A DNA stretch of 64,000 bases from Chloroflexota bacterium (GCA_028875185.1 JAPPFH010000130.1:1-64000), one strand, 5' to 3'. Counted from the first letter of the stretch, positions 8,538-17,502 are shown. The notes: generated by a model not told the origin, from the sequence alone. Translations and numbers: made by a program.

Positions 8538-9515
8538 ATGCGCATCATTGCCAGCAGCAACGGCGCCATCGGCATCGAGCAAGCCATGCAAGCGCTTAAG
8601 AATGGCGGCAGCGCTCTGGACGCTGTCGAGATCGGCATCCGGGCGGTCGAAGCCAACCCTGACGAACACAGCGTCGGCTATGATGGCTACCCCAATATCC
8701 TGGGCGAGCTCGAATTGGACGCCAGCATCATGGATGGGCGGACGCTCAATTCCGGCGCTGTCGCCATGATGCGCGGTTTCCCCTACGCCATTGCTATCGC
8801 CCGCCAAGTTATGGAGCGCGAGCTGCCTCATGTGCTGCTGGCCGGCGAGGGCGCCGAACGCTTCGCCCGCGAGATCGGCGCCGAGCAATGGGATGACATG
8901 CTGACCGCTGAAATCCTTGAGGTCTGGCGTCAAGGTCTGGCGGCTGTAAGGGCTAACGAGCGGGTCGCCGGCCGATCAGGCAAGGACCCCGAAATAACTG
9001 AGGAGACTCCCCTGCTCGGCCTGGTCAAACTGGCGACCGACCCCGAGCGCGTGAATGGAACGGTCAACTTCATCGCGCTGGATGCGCAGGGCGACATCGC
9101 CAGTGGCGTCAGCACCAGTGGCTGGGCTTGGAAATATCCCGGACGCATCGGCGATTCGCCCATCATCGGCGCCGGCAACTATGCCGATAACCGCTCCGGC
9201 GCCTGCGCCTGTACCGGCATGGGCGAAATGGCGATCCGCGCGGGGACGGCGCGCAGCCTCGTTCTCTACATGAAAATGGGCATGCCGCTGGGGGAGGCGG
9301 CCCGTCAAGCCATGACCGACCTGCGCGATCTGGGCGGCGACTTCATCGGCGGCATGAACCTGATCGCGCTCGATTCCCAAGGGGAGCACATTGGCATGTC
9401 CTCGCGCGCGGACGGAACCTACATCGTACAATCCGCTGATATGAATCGCTATCAAAGCTATAAGAGAAAAGTCGTGGAGATTCCGGCGCGCTGGGGCGGC
9501 GAAGCGCGGGAGTGA
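8538..9515 (+). CDS. N-terminal-nucleophile asparaginase family (glycosylasparaginase/isoaspartyl peptidase)
   Basis: This 325-residue protein belongs to the Ntn-hydrolase asparaginase family, which cleaves N4-(GlcNAc)-asparagine or isoaspartyl peptides. The precursor cuts itself before the catalytic threonine, here T175 in NGTVNFIALD. The substrate-binding segments PGRIGDSPIIGAGNYAD and TGMGE follow in the usual order. The N-terminal half carries the family pattern NGGSALDAVE and a NPDEHSVGY block. There is no signal peptide, so it is probably cytoplasmic. A glycosylasparaginase role is favoured by the VSTSGWAWKYPGR block, but isoaspartyl peptidase remains possible. Confidence 0.85.
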   Translation: MRIIASSNGAIGIEQAMQALKNGGSALDAVEIGIRAVEANPDEHSVGYDGYPNILGELELDASIMDGRTLNSGAVAMMRGFPYAIAIARQVMERELPHVLLAGEGAERFAREIGAEQWDDMLTAEILEVWRQGLAAVRANERVAGRSGKDPEITEETPLLGLVKLATDPERVNGTVNFIALDAQGDIASGVSTSGWAWKYPGRIGDSPIIGAGNYADNRSGACACTGMGEMAIRAGTARSLVLYMKMGMPLGEAARQAMTDLRDLGGDFIGGMNLIALDSQGEHIGMSSRADGTYIVQSADMNRYQSYKRKVVEIPARWGGEARE

Positions 9516-9534
9516 CGGCGGGAGCGCTTTCTGG

Positions 9535-9981
9535 TCAGAGTTCCAGTTCGTCCAAGACAAGCACGTTTAGCTCTTGCACTGCTCTCAATTTATGGTCGTT
9601 TGTCAAAAACGCGTCGCATCTGAATTCTATAGCGGAGGCAATATGCAGCGCGTCCGGCGTGTTGTTTCGATAGCGCGCGCGAATACTTGCGGCTTCGATT
9701 GCAATGTTCTCTGAAATTACTGCGAGCGTACAGGTTTCGCGATTCATAAGAATGGCGCGATAGAGTTGAGCTACTTGATGCGCGCCCGTTCTAACAGGTA
9801 AGACCAACACCTCGGCCAGAGTTAGAACAGAACTGACTACCTCAATAGAGGTATTGTCGACAATGTTTAGAATATATTCCATCTGGTCTACGTAGGCGAT
9901 ATGTTCCTCGACGTAATAGATAAGCGGCGCCGAATCCACATAGAGCTTTGAGATGCCGTCAAAGGCCGCATCAAGGTTCAA
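9535..9981 (-). CDS. PIN-domain ribonuclease, VapC-like toxin
   Basis: This is a 148-residue single PIN domain. The acidic residues expected to hold the metal ions are visible as D16 (YVDSAPLIYY), E57 (TLAEVLV), D110 (TPDALHIASA) and D129 (LTNDHKL). PIN toxins cut RNA, often tRNA or rRNA. The gene overlaps the preceding small gene by four bases (ATGA), the usual arrangement of an antitoxin-toxin pair. Its base composition is AT-richer than the flanking metabolic genes, which agrees with transfer. Whether it is active cannot be said. Confidence 0.85.
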   Translation of the reverse strand: MNLDAAFDGISKLYVDSAPLIYYVEEHIAYVDQMEYILNIVDNTSIEVVSSVLTLAEVLVLPVRTGAHQVAQLYRAILMNRETCTLAVISENIAIEAASIRARYRNNTPDALHIASAIEFRCDAFLTNDHKLRAVQELNVLVLDELEL

Positions 9982-10202
9982 CGATCACGCTCTTTCCATT
10001 CAGCGCGCAGTTCGTTGATATATTCTTGAGCATCTATACCCTGCCAAATCTCTTTGCCAAGGCCGCGAAGCTCGCGTAGGCTCCTTTTGGGCTTTTGCCC
10101 GTCGTCCACTGCAATAACCTCTTGCAGCAATCTGAGCAGTTCTTTACGCTCACTCGGCTTCAGCGCCTTCGCCTGCTGCAAGACTTCGTATGTCGACATC
10201 AT
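9978..10202 (-). CDS. Probable antitoxin partner of the PIN toxin
   Basis: The predicted product is 74 residues, beginning MMSTYEVLQQAKALKPSERK. The start at 10202 is chosen because GGAG lies six bases ahead of it; the longer frame from 10322 has no ribosome site. The N-terminal half looks like a helical LxxAKxLxPxERxxLLxLL segment common to small antitoxins. The tail GKEIWQGIDAQEYINELR resembles the toxin-binding tails of VapB-like partners. It is directly upstream of, and overlaps, the PIN gene. I assign the role mainly from position and tail pattern. Confidence 0.65.
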   Translation of the reverse strand: MMSTYEVLQQAKALKPSERKELLRLLQEVIAVDDGQKPKRSLRELRGLGKEIWQGIDAQEYINELRAEWKERDR

Positions 10203-10345
10203 GCCGTTCTCCGTCTGCCAATACCACAATTCTACCATCTCCAACGGCGTCAATTCCATATCGCCTGCGCCAGCCTTGCTAAATTCGTTGCAATCGCGAA
10301 TATACGCTAGAATAGCCGCCACCCACTTGGAGAAGGGCGGCGGCG

Positions 10346-11842
10346 ATGACAGACAATCCCACTGTGATAGCCATCTTCGGCGTAACAGGCGACCTCGCCC
10401 GCCGCAAACTTATCCCCTCGCTCTACAGCAATTTCATCAAAGGGCGCCTGCCCGAGCGCCTGCGGATCGTCGGCGTCGGCCGGCGCGAATGGACCGACGC
10501 GACCCTCATAGACCATGCGCATCAATCCCTGCTTAACTACGCCGCTCCCATCTACGACGAGCGCGCTTGGGATCGCTTCCGCCCCATGCTTTCCTACAGC
10601 AAGGTGAACTTGCCCCAACCCGAGACCTACCGGAATCTGAAGGACGATCTCGACGCGCTGGACGGCGGCTGCAGCAATCGCCTCTATTATCTATCCATCG
10701 CGCCCGAGTTCTACCAAGACGTCATCTGCAACCTGGGCGCCCTGGGCATGGCGCGCGAAAACGGCCGCGGACGCGCCGGTTCTGCCCCGACATGGCGCCG
10801 CATCGTCATCGAAAAGCCCTTCGGTTACAACATGGAGACTGCGCAATCGCTTAATCGCGTGGTGCATTCAGTCTTTGATGAGTCGCAGGTTTATCGCATC
10901 GATCATTATCTGGGCAAGGAAACAGCGCAGAACATCCTCTTCATGCGCTTCGCCAATACGATATTTGAGCCGGTTTGGAACCGCAGCCATATCAGCAACG
11001 TTCAAGTGACAGTCGCCGAAACGGTCGATGTCGGCACGCGAGCCGGTTATTACGACAGTTCCGGCGTTATGCGCGATATGGTGCAGAATCACCTGCTCCA
11101 GCTGCTGTCGCTGATTGCTATGGAGCCGCCGTCGGCCTTCGACGCCGATGCCCTGCGCAACGAGAAGGTCAAGGTCTTGCAAGCCGCGCGCGCCGTCAAG
11201 CTGCAAGACACGGTGCGCGGGCAATACATCGGTTACCGCTCCGCCGAGGGCGTCGCGCCCGATTCAAGCACACCGACGTTCGCCGCGCTTAAGCTATTCA
11301 TCGACAACTGGCGCTGGAAAGACATCCCCTTCTATCTGCGCTCGGGCAAGGCGATGGGCCAGAAAACCACACAGGTCAATATCCAGTTCAAGCGTCCGCC
11401 CAACAGCATCTTCGAATTGACCGAAACCGGCGACTATTCGCGCAATATGCTTTCGATATGCATTCAGCCGGACGAGGGCATTCACCTGACGATCGAAGCT
11501 AAAATCCCCGATCAGCAAATCGCCAAGTCCGTCGATATGGAGTTGCACTACGAGAACGCTTTCGTCGCCGAAGACTTGCCCGATGCTTATGAGCGCTTGA
11601 TCCTGGACGCCATCAACGGCGACGCCGCCCTCTTCATTCGCGGCGACGAGATCGAAAGCGCCTGGAAGATCGTCGATCCCATCATTGAAGGCTGGGCGAG
11701 CGACGCCAGCGCGCCGCCGATGCAATGCTACAAGAGCGGCTCATGGGGACCGGCAGCGGCTGATGAATTGCTCGATCGCGAGGAACATATCTGGCGCCTG
11801 AGCTGCCTGCACCAGAATAGCGTGAATAACGGCGATGTTTAA
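10346..11842 (+). CDS. zwf: Glucose-6-phosphate 1-dehydrogenase
   Basis: This enzyme oxidises glucose 6-phosphate to 6-phosphogluconolactone with NADP+ or NAD+, the entry to the oxidative pentose phosphate pathway. The 498-residue length is normal. The dinucleotide motif GVTGDLARRKL is at about residues 12-22. The substrate-binding signature DHYLGKE begins at D186. The general-base histidine is H249 in VQNHLLQLL. It stands alone here, without gnd, pgl or a transaldolase gene beside it. The ribosome site is weak (GGAGAAGGG, rather far from the ATG). Confidence 0.96.
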   Translation: MTDNPTVIAIFGVTGDLARRKLIPSLYSNFIKGRLPERLRIVGVGRREWTDATLIDHAHQSLLNYAAPIYDERAWDRFRPMLSYSKVNLPQPETYRNLKDDLDALDGGCSNRLYYLSIAPEFYQDVICNLGALGMARENGRGRAGSAPTWRRIVIEKPFGYNMETAQSLNRVVHSVFDESQVYRIDHYLGKETAQNILFMRFANTIFEPVWNRSHISNVQVTVAETVDVGTRAGYYDSSGVMRDMVQNHLLQLLSLIAMEPPSAFDADALRNEKVKVLQAARAVKLQDTVRGQYIGYRSAEGVAPDSSTPTFAALKLFIDNWRWKDIPFYLRSGKAMGQKTTQVNIQFKRPPNSIFELTETGDYSRNMLSICIQPDEGIHLTIEAKIPDQQIAKSVDMELHYENAFVAEDLPDAYERLILDAINGDAALFIRGDEIESAWKIVDPIIEGWASDASAPPMQCYKSGSWGPAAADELLDREEHIWRLSCLHQNSVNNGDV

Positions 11843-11853
11843 GAGCGCCCCGC

Positions 11854-11911
11854 AGTCAGTGTCGGCGGTCGGCGTCGGAGCGACCCGCACGCGCCATCGG
11901 GTCGCCAGTGT
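11854..11911. repeat. GTCAGTGTCGGCGG repeat between convergent genes
   Basis: The gap between zwf and the VOC gene carries GTCAGTGTCGGCGGTCGGCGTCGG followed by GCGACCCGC and GGGTCGCC. The first part matches the period-13 array at 57208-57259, and the second part is the arm of the dispersed hairpin. Both genes end here, so the inverted arms could act on transcripts from either side. There is no T-run. Confidence 0.5.
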
Positions 11912-11926
11912 TCGCAAGTTCCAGCG

Positions 11927-12715
11927 TTACTCCAGCCAAGGATCCGCTTTGACCAGTTGCATTATGTAGAATACGGCGCCGGCCGGGTCTTCGATGACGG
12001 TGAACCAGCCGGTGTCGGGCGCCTCCATTTTCTGCGTGACGACGCGTCCACCTAGCGCTTCGACTTGCTTCATGGCCGCGTCGATGTCCGCGACGTGGAA
12101 ATAAGGCATCCAGCAGGGCGGCATCTCGCCGAAGCGCTCGTCCATTTGAATCATGCCGCCATTGTTGCGCCCGCGATTGCTGATGTGGATATAATGCTCA
12201 TCGCCATAAAACTCCCAGCCCAGCAGCTTGCTGTAGAAGGCTTTGGCGGTCTCCGCGTCACGCGTGAGCAGCTCATTCCAGCACATAGCGCCAACCGTGT
12301 TGACGATGCCGGCGCCGATGTGGTTCCGCGCCTGCCACAAGCCCAGCGCCGCGCCCGTCGGGTCCATTAAGAACGCCATGCGCCCGCTGTCGAAGACATC
12401 CATCGGACCAACGATAACCGTGCCGCCATTCTCCGTGACCACCGGCAGCAGCGCGTCGACATCATCAACCGATACATAGCATGACCAGTGCGACGGGATA
12501 TTCCGCTCGAGCGCCTCTGGCGCCGCATCACTGAGCGCGGCGACGTTCTGGCCCTGGCGCTGGAACATGGTGTAGGTCATGCCTTCGCCGATGGGGATAT
12601 CGAATTTGCCCCAGCCGAAGAGATCCATGTAGAACTGCTTGGCAGCCGCCGAGTCGGTCGAGCTGGTATCCGCCCAGCTGAATGTGCCGTGGGGATATTT
12701 TGATACGGTGTACAT
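11927..12715 (-). CDS. Two-domain VOC (glyoxalase/bleomycin-resistance fold) protein, copy 1
   Basis: The 262-residue protein is made of two VOC domains (about residues 1-125 and 135-262). The family includes metal-dependent lyases, dioxygenases and binding proteins; double-domain members of this kind are mostly uncharacterised. The start at 12715 (MYTVSKYPHGTFSW) is preferred to the longer frame because GGAG precedes it and because the neighbouring paralogue starts the same way. Conserved blocks with the next gene include SHWSCYVSVDDVD, GPMDVFDSGRMAF and NTVGAMCWNELLT. It is a tandem duplicate of the gene at 12804-13595. No substrate can be named. Confidence 0.8.
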   Translation of the reverse strand: MYTVSKYPHGTFSWADTSSTDSAAAKQFYMDLFGWGKFDIPIGEGMTYTMFQRQGQNVAALSDAAPEALERNIPSHWSCYVSVDDVDALLPVVTENGGTVIVGPMDVFDSGRMAFLMDPTGAALGLWQARNHIGAGIVNTVGAMCWNELLTRDAETAKAFYSKLLGWEFYGDEHYIHISNRGRNNGGMIQMDERFGEMPPCWMPYFHVADIDAAMKQVEALGGRVVTQKMEAPDTGWFTVIEDPAGAVFYIMQLVKADPWLE

Positions 12716-12746
12716 ATTCTGTCTCCTGCTGTTGTCTGCCGGCTTT

Positions 12747-12767
12747 GGGCAAGCCACCGGCTCGCCC
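12747..12767. repeat. GGGCAAGCC/GGCTCGCCC hairpin repeat
   Basis: Arms GGGCAAGCC and GGCTCGCCC around the loop ACC form an almost perfect hairpin (one mismatch), followed by CTACG. It sits between the two tandem VOC genes, a member of the dispersed hairpin family. Confidence 0.55.
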
Positions 12768-12803
12768 CTACGAAAAGCCTTTTTTCTTTTTTCTACCTCG
12801 CCC

Positions 12804-13595
12804 CTACTCGACCCACGCCTCAGCCTGGATCAACTGAATGATGTAGAGGTGGGCGCCGGCCGGGTCAGCCAGGTAAGCGAAGTGCCCAGCGCCGGGCGCT
12901 TCGGTCTTGGGAATGATGATCGTCGCGCCCAATTCGCCCGCGCGGCTGATCGATTCGTCGATATCGGCAACGGTGAAATAGGGCTGCCACATTGACGGCA
13001 TCTCGCCCATGCTCGCGTCTATCTGCATCATGGCGCCGTTATTGCGCCCATTGTTCAGGATGCGAATGTAGCTGTTTTCATCAACGCAGAATTCCCAGCC
13101 GAATAGCGCGCCGTAAAAGGCTTGCGCCGCTTCGGCGTCCTTGGTCAGCAATTCGTTCCAGCACATCGCGCCGACTGTGTTCACGATGCCCGCGCCGATG
13201 TGGTTCCGCGCCTGCCACAAACCCAAAGGCGCGCCGGTCGGGTCCGTGACAAAAGCCATGCGGCCGCTGTCGAAAACATCCATGGGACCAAAAATGACCG
13301 TGCCGCCATTGGCTGTGGCCACCGGCAAAATCGCATCAACATCATCGACCGTTACATAGCAGGACCAATGCGACGGGATATTCTGCTCGCGCGCCTCGGG
13401 GGTCGCTTCGCTGAGCGCGGCGACATTTTCGCCCTGGTGCTGGAACATGGAATAGGTCATGCCTTCGCCAACGGGGATGTCAACTATGCCCCAGCCGAAT
13501 AGACTCATATAGAATTGCCTGGACGCCGCCAAATCGGTCGAGCTGGTGTCCGCCCAGCTGAAGGTGCCGTGGGGGTATTTGCTCACGATGTACAT
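12804..13595 (-). CDS. Two-domain VOC protein, copy 2
   Basis: The 263-residue paralogue of the preceding feature has the same two-domain VOC layout and begins MYIVSKYPHGTFSW, with AAGGAAGG just ahead of the ATG. The two proteins agree over nearly their whole length, so the pair arose by tandem duplication. The C-terminal halves differ most (EAPGAGHFAYLADPAGA here against EAPDTGWFTVIEDPAGA). This suggests the copies keep the same fold but may differ in ligand. Function is otherwise unknown. Confidence 0.8.
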   Translation of the reverse strand: MYIVSKYPHGTFSWADTSSTDLAASRQFYMSLFGWGIVDIPVGEGMTYSMFQHQGENVAALSEATPEAREQNIPSHWSCYVTVDDVDAILPVATANGGTVIFGPMDVFDSGRMAFVTDPTGAPLGLWQARNHIGAGIVNTVGAMCWNELLTKDAEAAQAFYGALFGWEFCVDENSYIRILNNGRNNGAMMQIDASMGEMPSMWQPYFTVADIDESISRAGELGATIIIPKTEAPGAGHFAYLADPAGAHLYIIQLIQAEAWVE

Positions 13596-13741
13596 TTGTG
13601 CCTTCCTTAGCTTAGCTTGCGCTTGCGTATAGAAAATCTGTTCAAGCGCGTATAGTAAGCGGAAGCGGCCAGCTTGTCAATAGCGGCGGGGCGATTGTCG
13701 CGGTCTTCCGATTGCGCCGCCGTGGCCAAGCCAAGGGAGAA

Positions 13742-14953
13742 TCAAAGGGTGATCTCTTCGCGTTTCATCCAGTTAATGAGACCGAAGGCGACCGGCACGA
13801 GCAGCGAAACGGCAATTGCCGCGAGCAAGGGAATCGTCCCCAGCGACGAGAAACCCAAAGCGACAATGACGATCGCGACGAGGAATATCACGATTTGATT
13901 CAGGCGATGCGATTGGGCGCTATTTTCCGGTGGCGGGAGCGAGCGGATCATCAGCGTGATGCCGACTAGCACCATGCCAAGCGCGCAGACCAGCAGCCAG
14001 CGGACGTCAACCGGCAGCGGCTCGGTCCCATGTTCGACGACATTCACGATAGCAGCCCCAACCATGGCGATGCCAGCGGTTACCGGCAAATGAGCGTAGG
14101 ACCATAGATAGACCCACTTCGTCCCATAGCGCGGAATGCGATGGGATACAAAGTCAAAATACAGCCACCAAGCGCCAAAAGCGATTATCATGCCCAATGC
14201 GCCAATCCCGCCTACTTGCCAATTCAAATCATGATAGCCCGCCAAGCCTTGAACAACGCCAACAATGACCTCGCCAAGCACAATGATCGTAAAAAGCCCA
14301 AAACGCTCCACCAAAGACGCGGTCGCCGTCATGCTCAATTCAATCTGCGCTTGCACGGCGGGGGTTTTGCGCCCCAACCGGAGGAGATACAGCGGTAAGA
14401 CAGCCGATATCAATACAGCGACTATCCAGATGTAGAATCTGTAGGGCGGTTCAGCAAAAGCGGAGGCGACGAATAATAGAGTCATTATGAGAAATGCCAG
14501 CGCATACGGGCGTGATAAGGGCCGATGATCAGGATCATGGACGCCGGTGCGCCACCATAGAAAGGTCAAGATAAGTTGAAAGCCGGCATAAGATAAAGCA
14601 AATCCCGAAGCAGTCTCGCCTAGCGCGTCATGAGCAAACACCGCCATTGCCGCCACGGTGATCATTTGAAGAAAAGTGAATATGCGGGTGCGGATGTCAT
14701 TGTTGCCATGAAGATCGTGATAAGCCGTCCCGTTTATCCAAGCCCACCAGGTAATGATGAATAGAAATGAGAATTCCGCGATATGCCGCAAATCAATATG
14801 AGCGGCGAGCGCGTGGGTCAATTCGGCAATCAGAACTACATAGACGAGGTCATAAAACAACTCCAAGAAAGAGACCTGCCGATGTTCAGGACGCTCGCCG
14901 ATGGCGCGCGGTCGTTGCCACCACTTGCGGAAACTTCTCAACATGACGCTCAC
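13742..14953 (-). CDS. LtrA family membrane protein (low temperature requirement A)
   Basis: The 403-residue protein has about ten to twelve hydrophobic helices and the N-terminal family signature SFLELFYDLVYVV followed by ITWWAWINGTAYHD. LtrA was named in Listeria for growth at low temperature; its biochemical role remains unsettled. The gene begins with GTG and overlaps the end of the PhyH gene by four bases (GTGA), so it is translationally coupled to it. Why it would work with an oxygenase is unclear. Confidence 0.85.
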   Translation of the reverse strand: MSVMLRSFRKWWQRPRAIGERPEHRQVSFLELFYDLVYVVLIAELTHALAAHIDLRHIAEFSFLFIITWWAWINGTAYHDLHGNNDIRTRIFTFLQMITVAAMAVFAHDALGETASGFALSYAGFQLILTFLWWRTGVHDPDHRPLSRPYALAFLIMTLLFVASAFAEPPYRFYIWIVAVLISAVLPLYLLRLGRKTPAVQAQIELSMTATASLVERFGLFTIIVLGEVIVGVVQGLAGYHDLNWQVGGIGALGMIIAFGAWWLYFDFVSHRIPRYGTKWVYLWSYAHLPVTAGIAMVGAAIVNVVEHGTEPLPVDVRWLLVCALGMVLVGITLMIRSLPPPENSAQSHRLNQIVIFLVAIVIVALGFSSLGTIPLLAAIAVSLLVPVAFGLINWMKREEITL

Positions 14954-15804
14954 TGCCGCGCCATCTCCCGGTTTCGCAGCGATTCCTGAATCTCGAAGAT
15001 CGAACCGGCGTTCTCCGGTTTGGGCAAGGGGATGATCACCGGCGCCGCCTCTTGCCGCGGGCGCACGCTCGGCTCGCCCCGAAGGACCGAGGCGCGGTAG
15101 TCAGCATAACTGGCGCCAAGCAGGGGCCAAGAATCAAGCGAGCAGTATTCAATGAGCAGCAGCCGCCGCGGATTCGCCGAGTGATTCGGCGTCGAGGCGT
15201 GCAGCGTGCGCGCGTGATGAACTGTGATGCCGCCCGCCTTAACCAGGCACTTCGCTGTTTCCCCGGGCTGGAAATCCGGGTCACTGACCGCGCCGACGAA
15301 GACGCCGTTTTCATGATGGCTGTAGAGCGCGCCTTTGTGCGAGCCGGGCGCCATCAACATGCAGCCGTTCTCTTCGGTCATATCATCCAGACAAACGCCG
15401 ACCGCCAGCACATCGTCATTCGTATGCGGGTAGAAAGCCCAATCCTGATGCCACTCGACCGCGCTGCCGTGATCCGGCTCTTTCATATTCAGCTTGGTAT
15501 TCTGACGCCTCACGCCGGGGCCGACCAGTTGCTCGACGATATCCAGGATGCCTTGATGCCGCATCGTCTGATCGTAAACCTCATGCTGCGCAATCGGATT
15601 CTTGATGCGCCGCAGCCGCGGCCGCTCAACGCTGTGATTGGGCTCCAGGTCGAAAATGTCGTCGCTATTGGCAACCGCGCGCGAGCGCTCGACGAATTCG
15701 TCCGTCACCCGCCGCAGCGCCGCCAACTCGTCATCGCTCAGCACATCGTCGACAACGATGTAGCCATTTTCGTGATAAAAGGCGATTTCTTCCGCAGACA
15801 ACAT
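14950..15804 (-). CDS. Phytanoyl-CoA dioxygenase (PhyH) family oxygenase
   Basis: The 284-residue protein is a mononuclear Fe(II)/2-oxoglutarate-dependent oxygenase of the PhyH family. The iron ligands expected from the family are H119 and D121 (EWHQDWAF) and the distal H202 (RTLHAST); R213-R214 after it may bind 2-oxoglutarate. The GSHKGALYSHHENG segment lies in the usual place of the active-site lid. GAGGGA precedes the ATG. Substrates of bacterial members are very varied (ectoine, small acids, natural products), so none is assigned here. It heads a two-gene unit with LtrA. Confidence 0.88.
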   Translation of the reverse strand: MLSAEEIAFYHENGYIVVDDVLSDDELAALRRVTDEFVERSRAVANSDDIFDLEPNHSVERPRLRRIKNPIAQHEVYDQTMRHQGILDIVEQLVGPGVRRQNTKLNMKEPDHGSAVEWHQDWAFYPHTNDDVLAVGVCLDDMTEENGCMLMAPGSHKGALYSHHENGVFVGAVSDPDFQPGETAKCLVKAGGITVHHARTLHASTPNHSANPRRLLLIEYCSLDSWPLLGASYADYRASVLRGEPSVRPRQEAAPVIIPLPKPENAGSIFEIQESLRNREMARQ

Positions 15805-15917
15805 GGTTCGCTATCCCTCAGGTGAATTTGTCCGAGAGTATAGAAGATTTGCCCCGTCATGACAATGTAGAGGCGAAGACGGGGATCCACACGCAACTGC
15901 GCGAAATTGTTACTTAT

Positions 15918-15926
15918 TGCTATACT
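15918..15926 (+). promoter_or_regulatory. Extended -10 element ahead of the DNA methyltransferase
   Basis: TGCTATACT reads as an extended -10 box (TGn plus TATACT) about 36 bases before the methyltransferase start. No convincing -35 box is found at 16-18 bases, which would agree with an extended -10 promoter. The surrounding sequence is AT-rich compared with the rest of the window. Confidence 0.35.
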
Positions 15927-15961
15927 TGTATCGTTCTCAAGCAATGTGGAAGACCTAAGTT

Positions 15962-17020
15962 ATGGCTGATCAACTCTCGCTCTTTCCACAGGTTCAGACC
16001 AAATTCCCCAAGACAAGGTATCAGGGTAGCAAGGCGAAACTAAGCAATTGGATTTGGGAGAAAATCTCAAATCTGGAATTTGAAACCTGTCTTGATGCAT
16101 TTGGTGGTACTGGGACAATCTCACACCGTCTCAAGCGAGAATTCAAGCAAGTAACTTACAACGATTCTCTCAAATTCAACTATTGGTTTGGACAAGCGCT
16201 TATAGAGAATTCATATGTCGTGTTGCAGGAAAACGACGTTGAATGGATTCTCACCGCGCACGATGCGTCTTATCCGACGCTAATCGCAGATACGTTTGCG
16301 GACATCTACTTTCTGGAAGAGGAAAACCGGTGGCTCGACAAGGTAATCACAAACATCCACAGACTTGAGAACAAGTATAAGAGATCGCTTGCGTTTTTCG
16401 CCCTAGCCCAATCCTGCATCATTAAGAGGCCTTACAATCTCTTTCATAGAAAGAATCTATATGTCCGTACTGCCGATGTAAAGCGTTCCTTTGGCAACAA
16501 AACCAGTTGGGATCGACCCTTCGAAGCGTGGTTCAGACACTTTGTAACGGAAGCCAATCAGGCAGTTTTTTCTAGCGGAAAATCGTGCGCGGCGACAAAT
16601 GTAGATGTGTACTGTGTTGAAGGCAATTTTGACTTGGTTTATTTTGATCCGCCGTATATATCAGGTAAGGGCGTTGGCGTGGATTTTCGAGACTTTTATC
16701 ACTTTCTGGAAGGTCTAGCAAATTATGACCGATGGTTGGAAATGATAGATATGTCATCAAAGCACCGGCGGCTCAATCGAATGCCAAACGATTGGATAGA
16801 CAAGCGTCGGATCTACCGGGCATTTGAGAAAGTGTTTGAACGGCACGCGGACAGCATTCTCGTTGTATCGTACAGGAGCGATGGAATCCCATCCGAGTCA
16901 GAATTGATAAGACTCCTCTCGCGATTCAAATCTGATGTACGAATTGAGAAATTTCGCAACTACCAGTATGCGCTTTCAAAGAACAAGATCTCCAATGAGA
17001 TCCTCTTGATAGGTCAGTAA
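15962..17020 (+). CDS. D12-class DNA adenine N6-methyltransferase
   Basis: The 352-residue protein methylates adenine in DNA using S-adenosylmethionine. An N-terminal TRYQGSKAKL segment is followed by the AdoMet-binding motif DAFGGTG (45-51) and the catalytic motif DPPY (229-232). This order, with the recognition region between them, is that of D12 (alpha-class) enzymes. Neighbouring genes are about 60% GC, but this gene is visibly AT-richer, so it was probably acquired by transfer. It lies four bases ahead of a broken EcoRV-type nuclease gene, and the two formed a type II restriction-modification pair. With the nuclease lost it now acts as an orphan methylase, if it is still expressed. The target sequence is unknown; GATATC is a reasonable first guess from the nuclease. 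Confidence 0.9.
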   Translation: MADQLSLFPQVQTKFPKTRYQGSKAKLSNWIWEKISNLEFETCLDAFGGTGTISHRLKREFKQVTYNDSLKFNYWFGQALIENSYVVLQENDVEWILTAHDASYPTLIADTFADIYFLEEENRWLDKVITNIHRLENKYKRSLAFFALAQSCIIKRPYNLFHRKNLYVRTADVKRSFGNKTSWDRPFEAWFRHFVTEANQAVFSSGKSCAATNVDVYCVEGNFDLVYFDPPYISGKGVGVDFRDFYHFLEGLANYDRWLEMIDMSSKHRRLNRMPNDWIDKRRIYRAFEKVFERHADSILVVSYRSDGIPSESELIRLLSRFKSDVRIEKFRNYQYALSKNKISNEILLIGQ

Positions 17021-17023
17021 CCG

Positions 17024-17502
17024 ATGTCGGATTTCGAACGTCAGATGCGGGAGTATCTGCCAAGGTTTAAGTCAGCATTAGCAGACGATATAGGAGATTG
17101 GGTCGTAAAAGGATTCATCGATACTTATCGGAATATCTATACAATCTCCGCTGACACAAAGGTCATTTCCAAACTTATCGAGCTAATGCTTTTCCCGCTA
17201 ATCTCGGAGTTTGCGCGACAGAACAACTACAGAACATACAATCAGTCGCGCATAACTTTCAATTCTTGCTACAAGAAAAATGGCGCATTGCGACAGACAG
17301 ACCTGGAAGCGGCAACACGAAAAACATCGGTTCAGTAAACAACATTTCCGATCTGGTCAACGGCAATGGAGTATTCGCAACGTTAGGCAAAAGCACATTC
17401 GATCATTATTGGACAAATTACCTGACGCAAGACATGGCCCAAGCTATTGATTCCGATGTGCCATATCGCAATATAAACGAGTATCTTGCGTGGCGAAGTT
17501 AG
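17024..17502 (+). pseudogene. Decayed EcoRV-family restriction endonuclease gene
   Basis: Two pieces in different frames match the two ends of R.EcoRV as I remember its sequence. The first piece (from 17024) reads YTISADTKVISKLIELMLFP and on to SEFARQNNY, like EcoRV SAEGKIYPLGSDTKVLSTIF and the following ELFSRPIINKIAEKHGY; the counterpart of catalytic E45 is kept (E53). The second piece (about 17230-17502, shifted to another frame) reads LLQEKWRIATDRPGSGNT and KNIGS, like EcoRV FLQDKWVIAGDLAGSGNT and TNIGS, and continues to INEYLAWRS, like ISEYRNW. The roughly 110 residues between them in EcoRV, with D74, D90 and K92 of the PD-D/EXK centre, are absent. The gene is therefore dead by a deletion of about 330 bases plus a frame change near 17225-17240. 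Confidence 0.85.

Noticed and set aside
9978..10322. The longer 114-codon version of the antitoxin.
   Set aside because: The upstream ATG has no ribosome site, while GGAG stands six bases before the ATG at 10202, whose product fits the usual antitoxin size.
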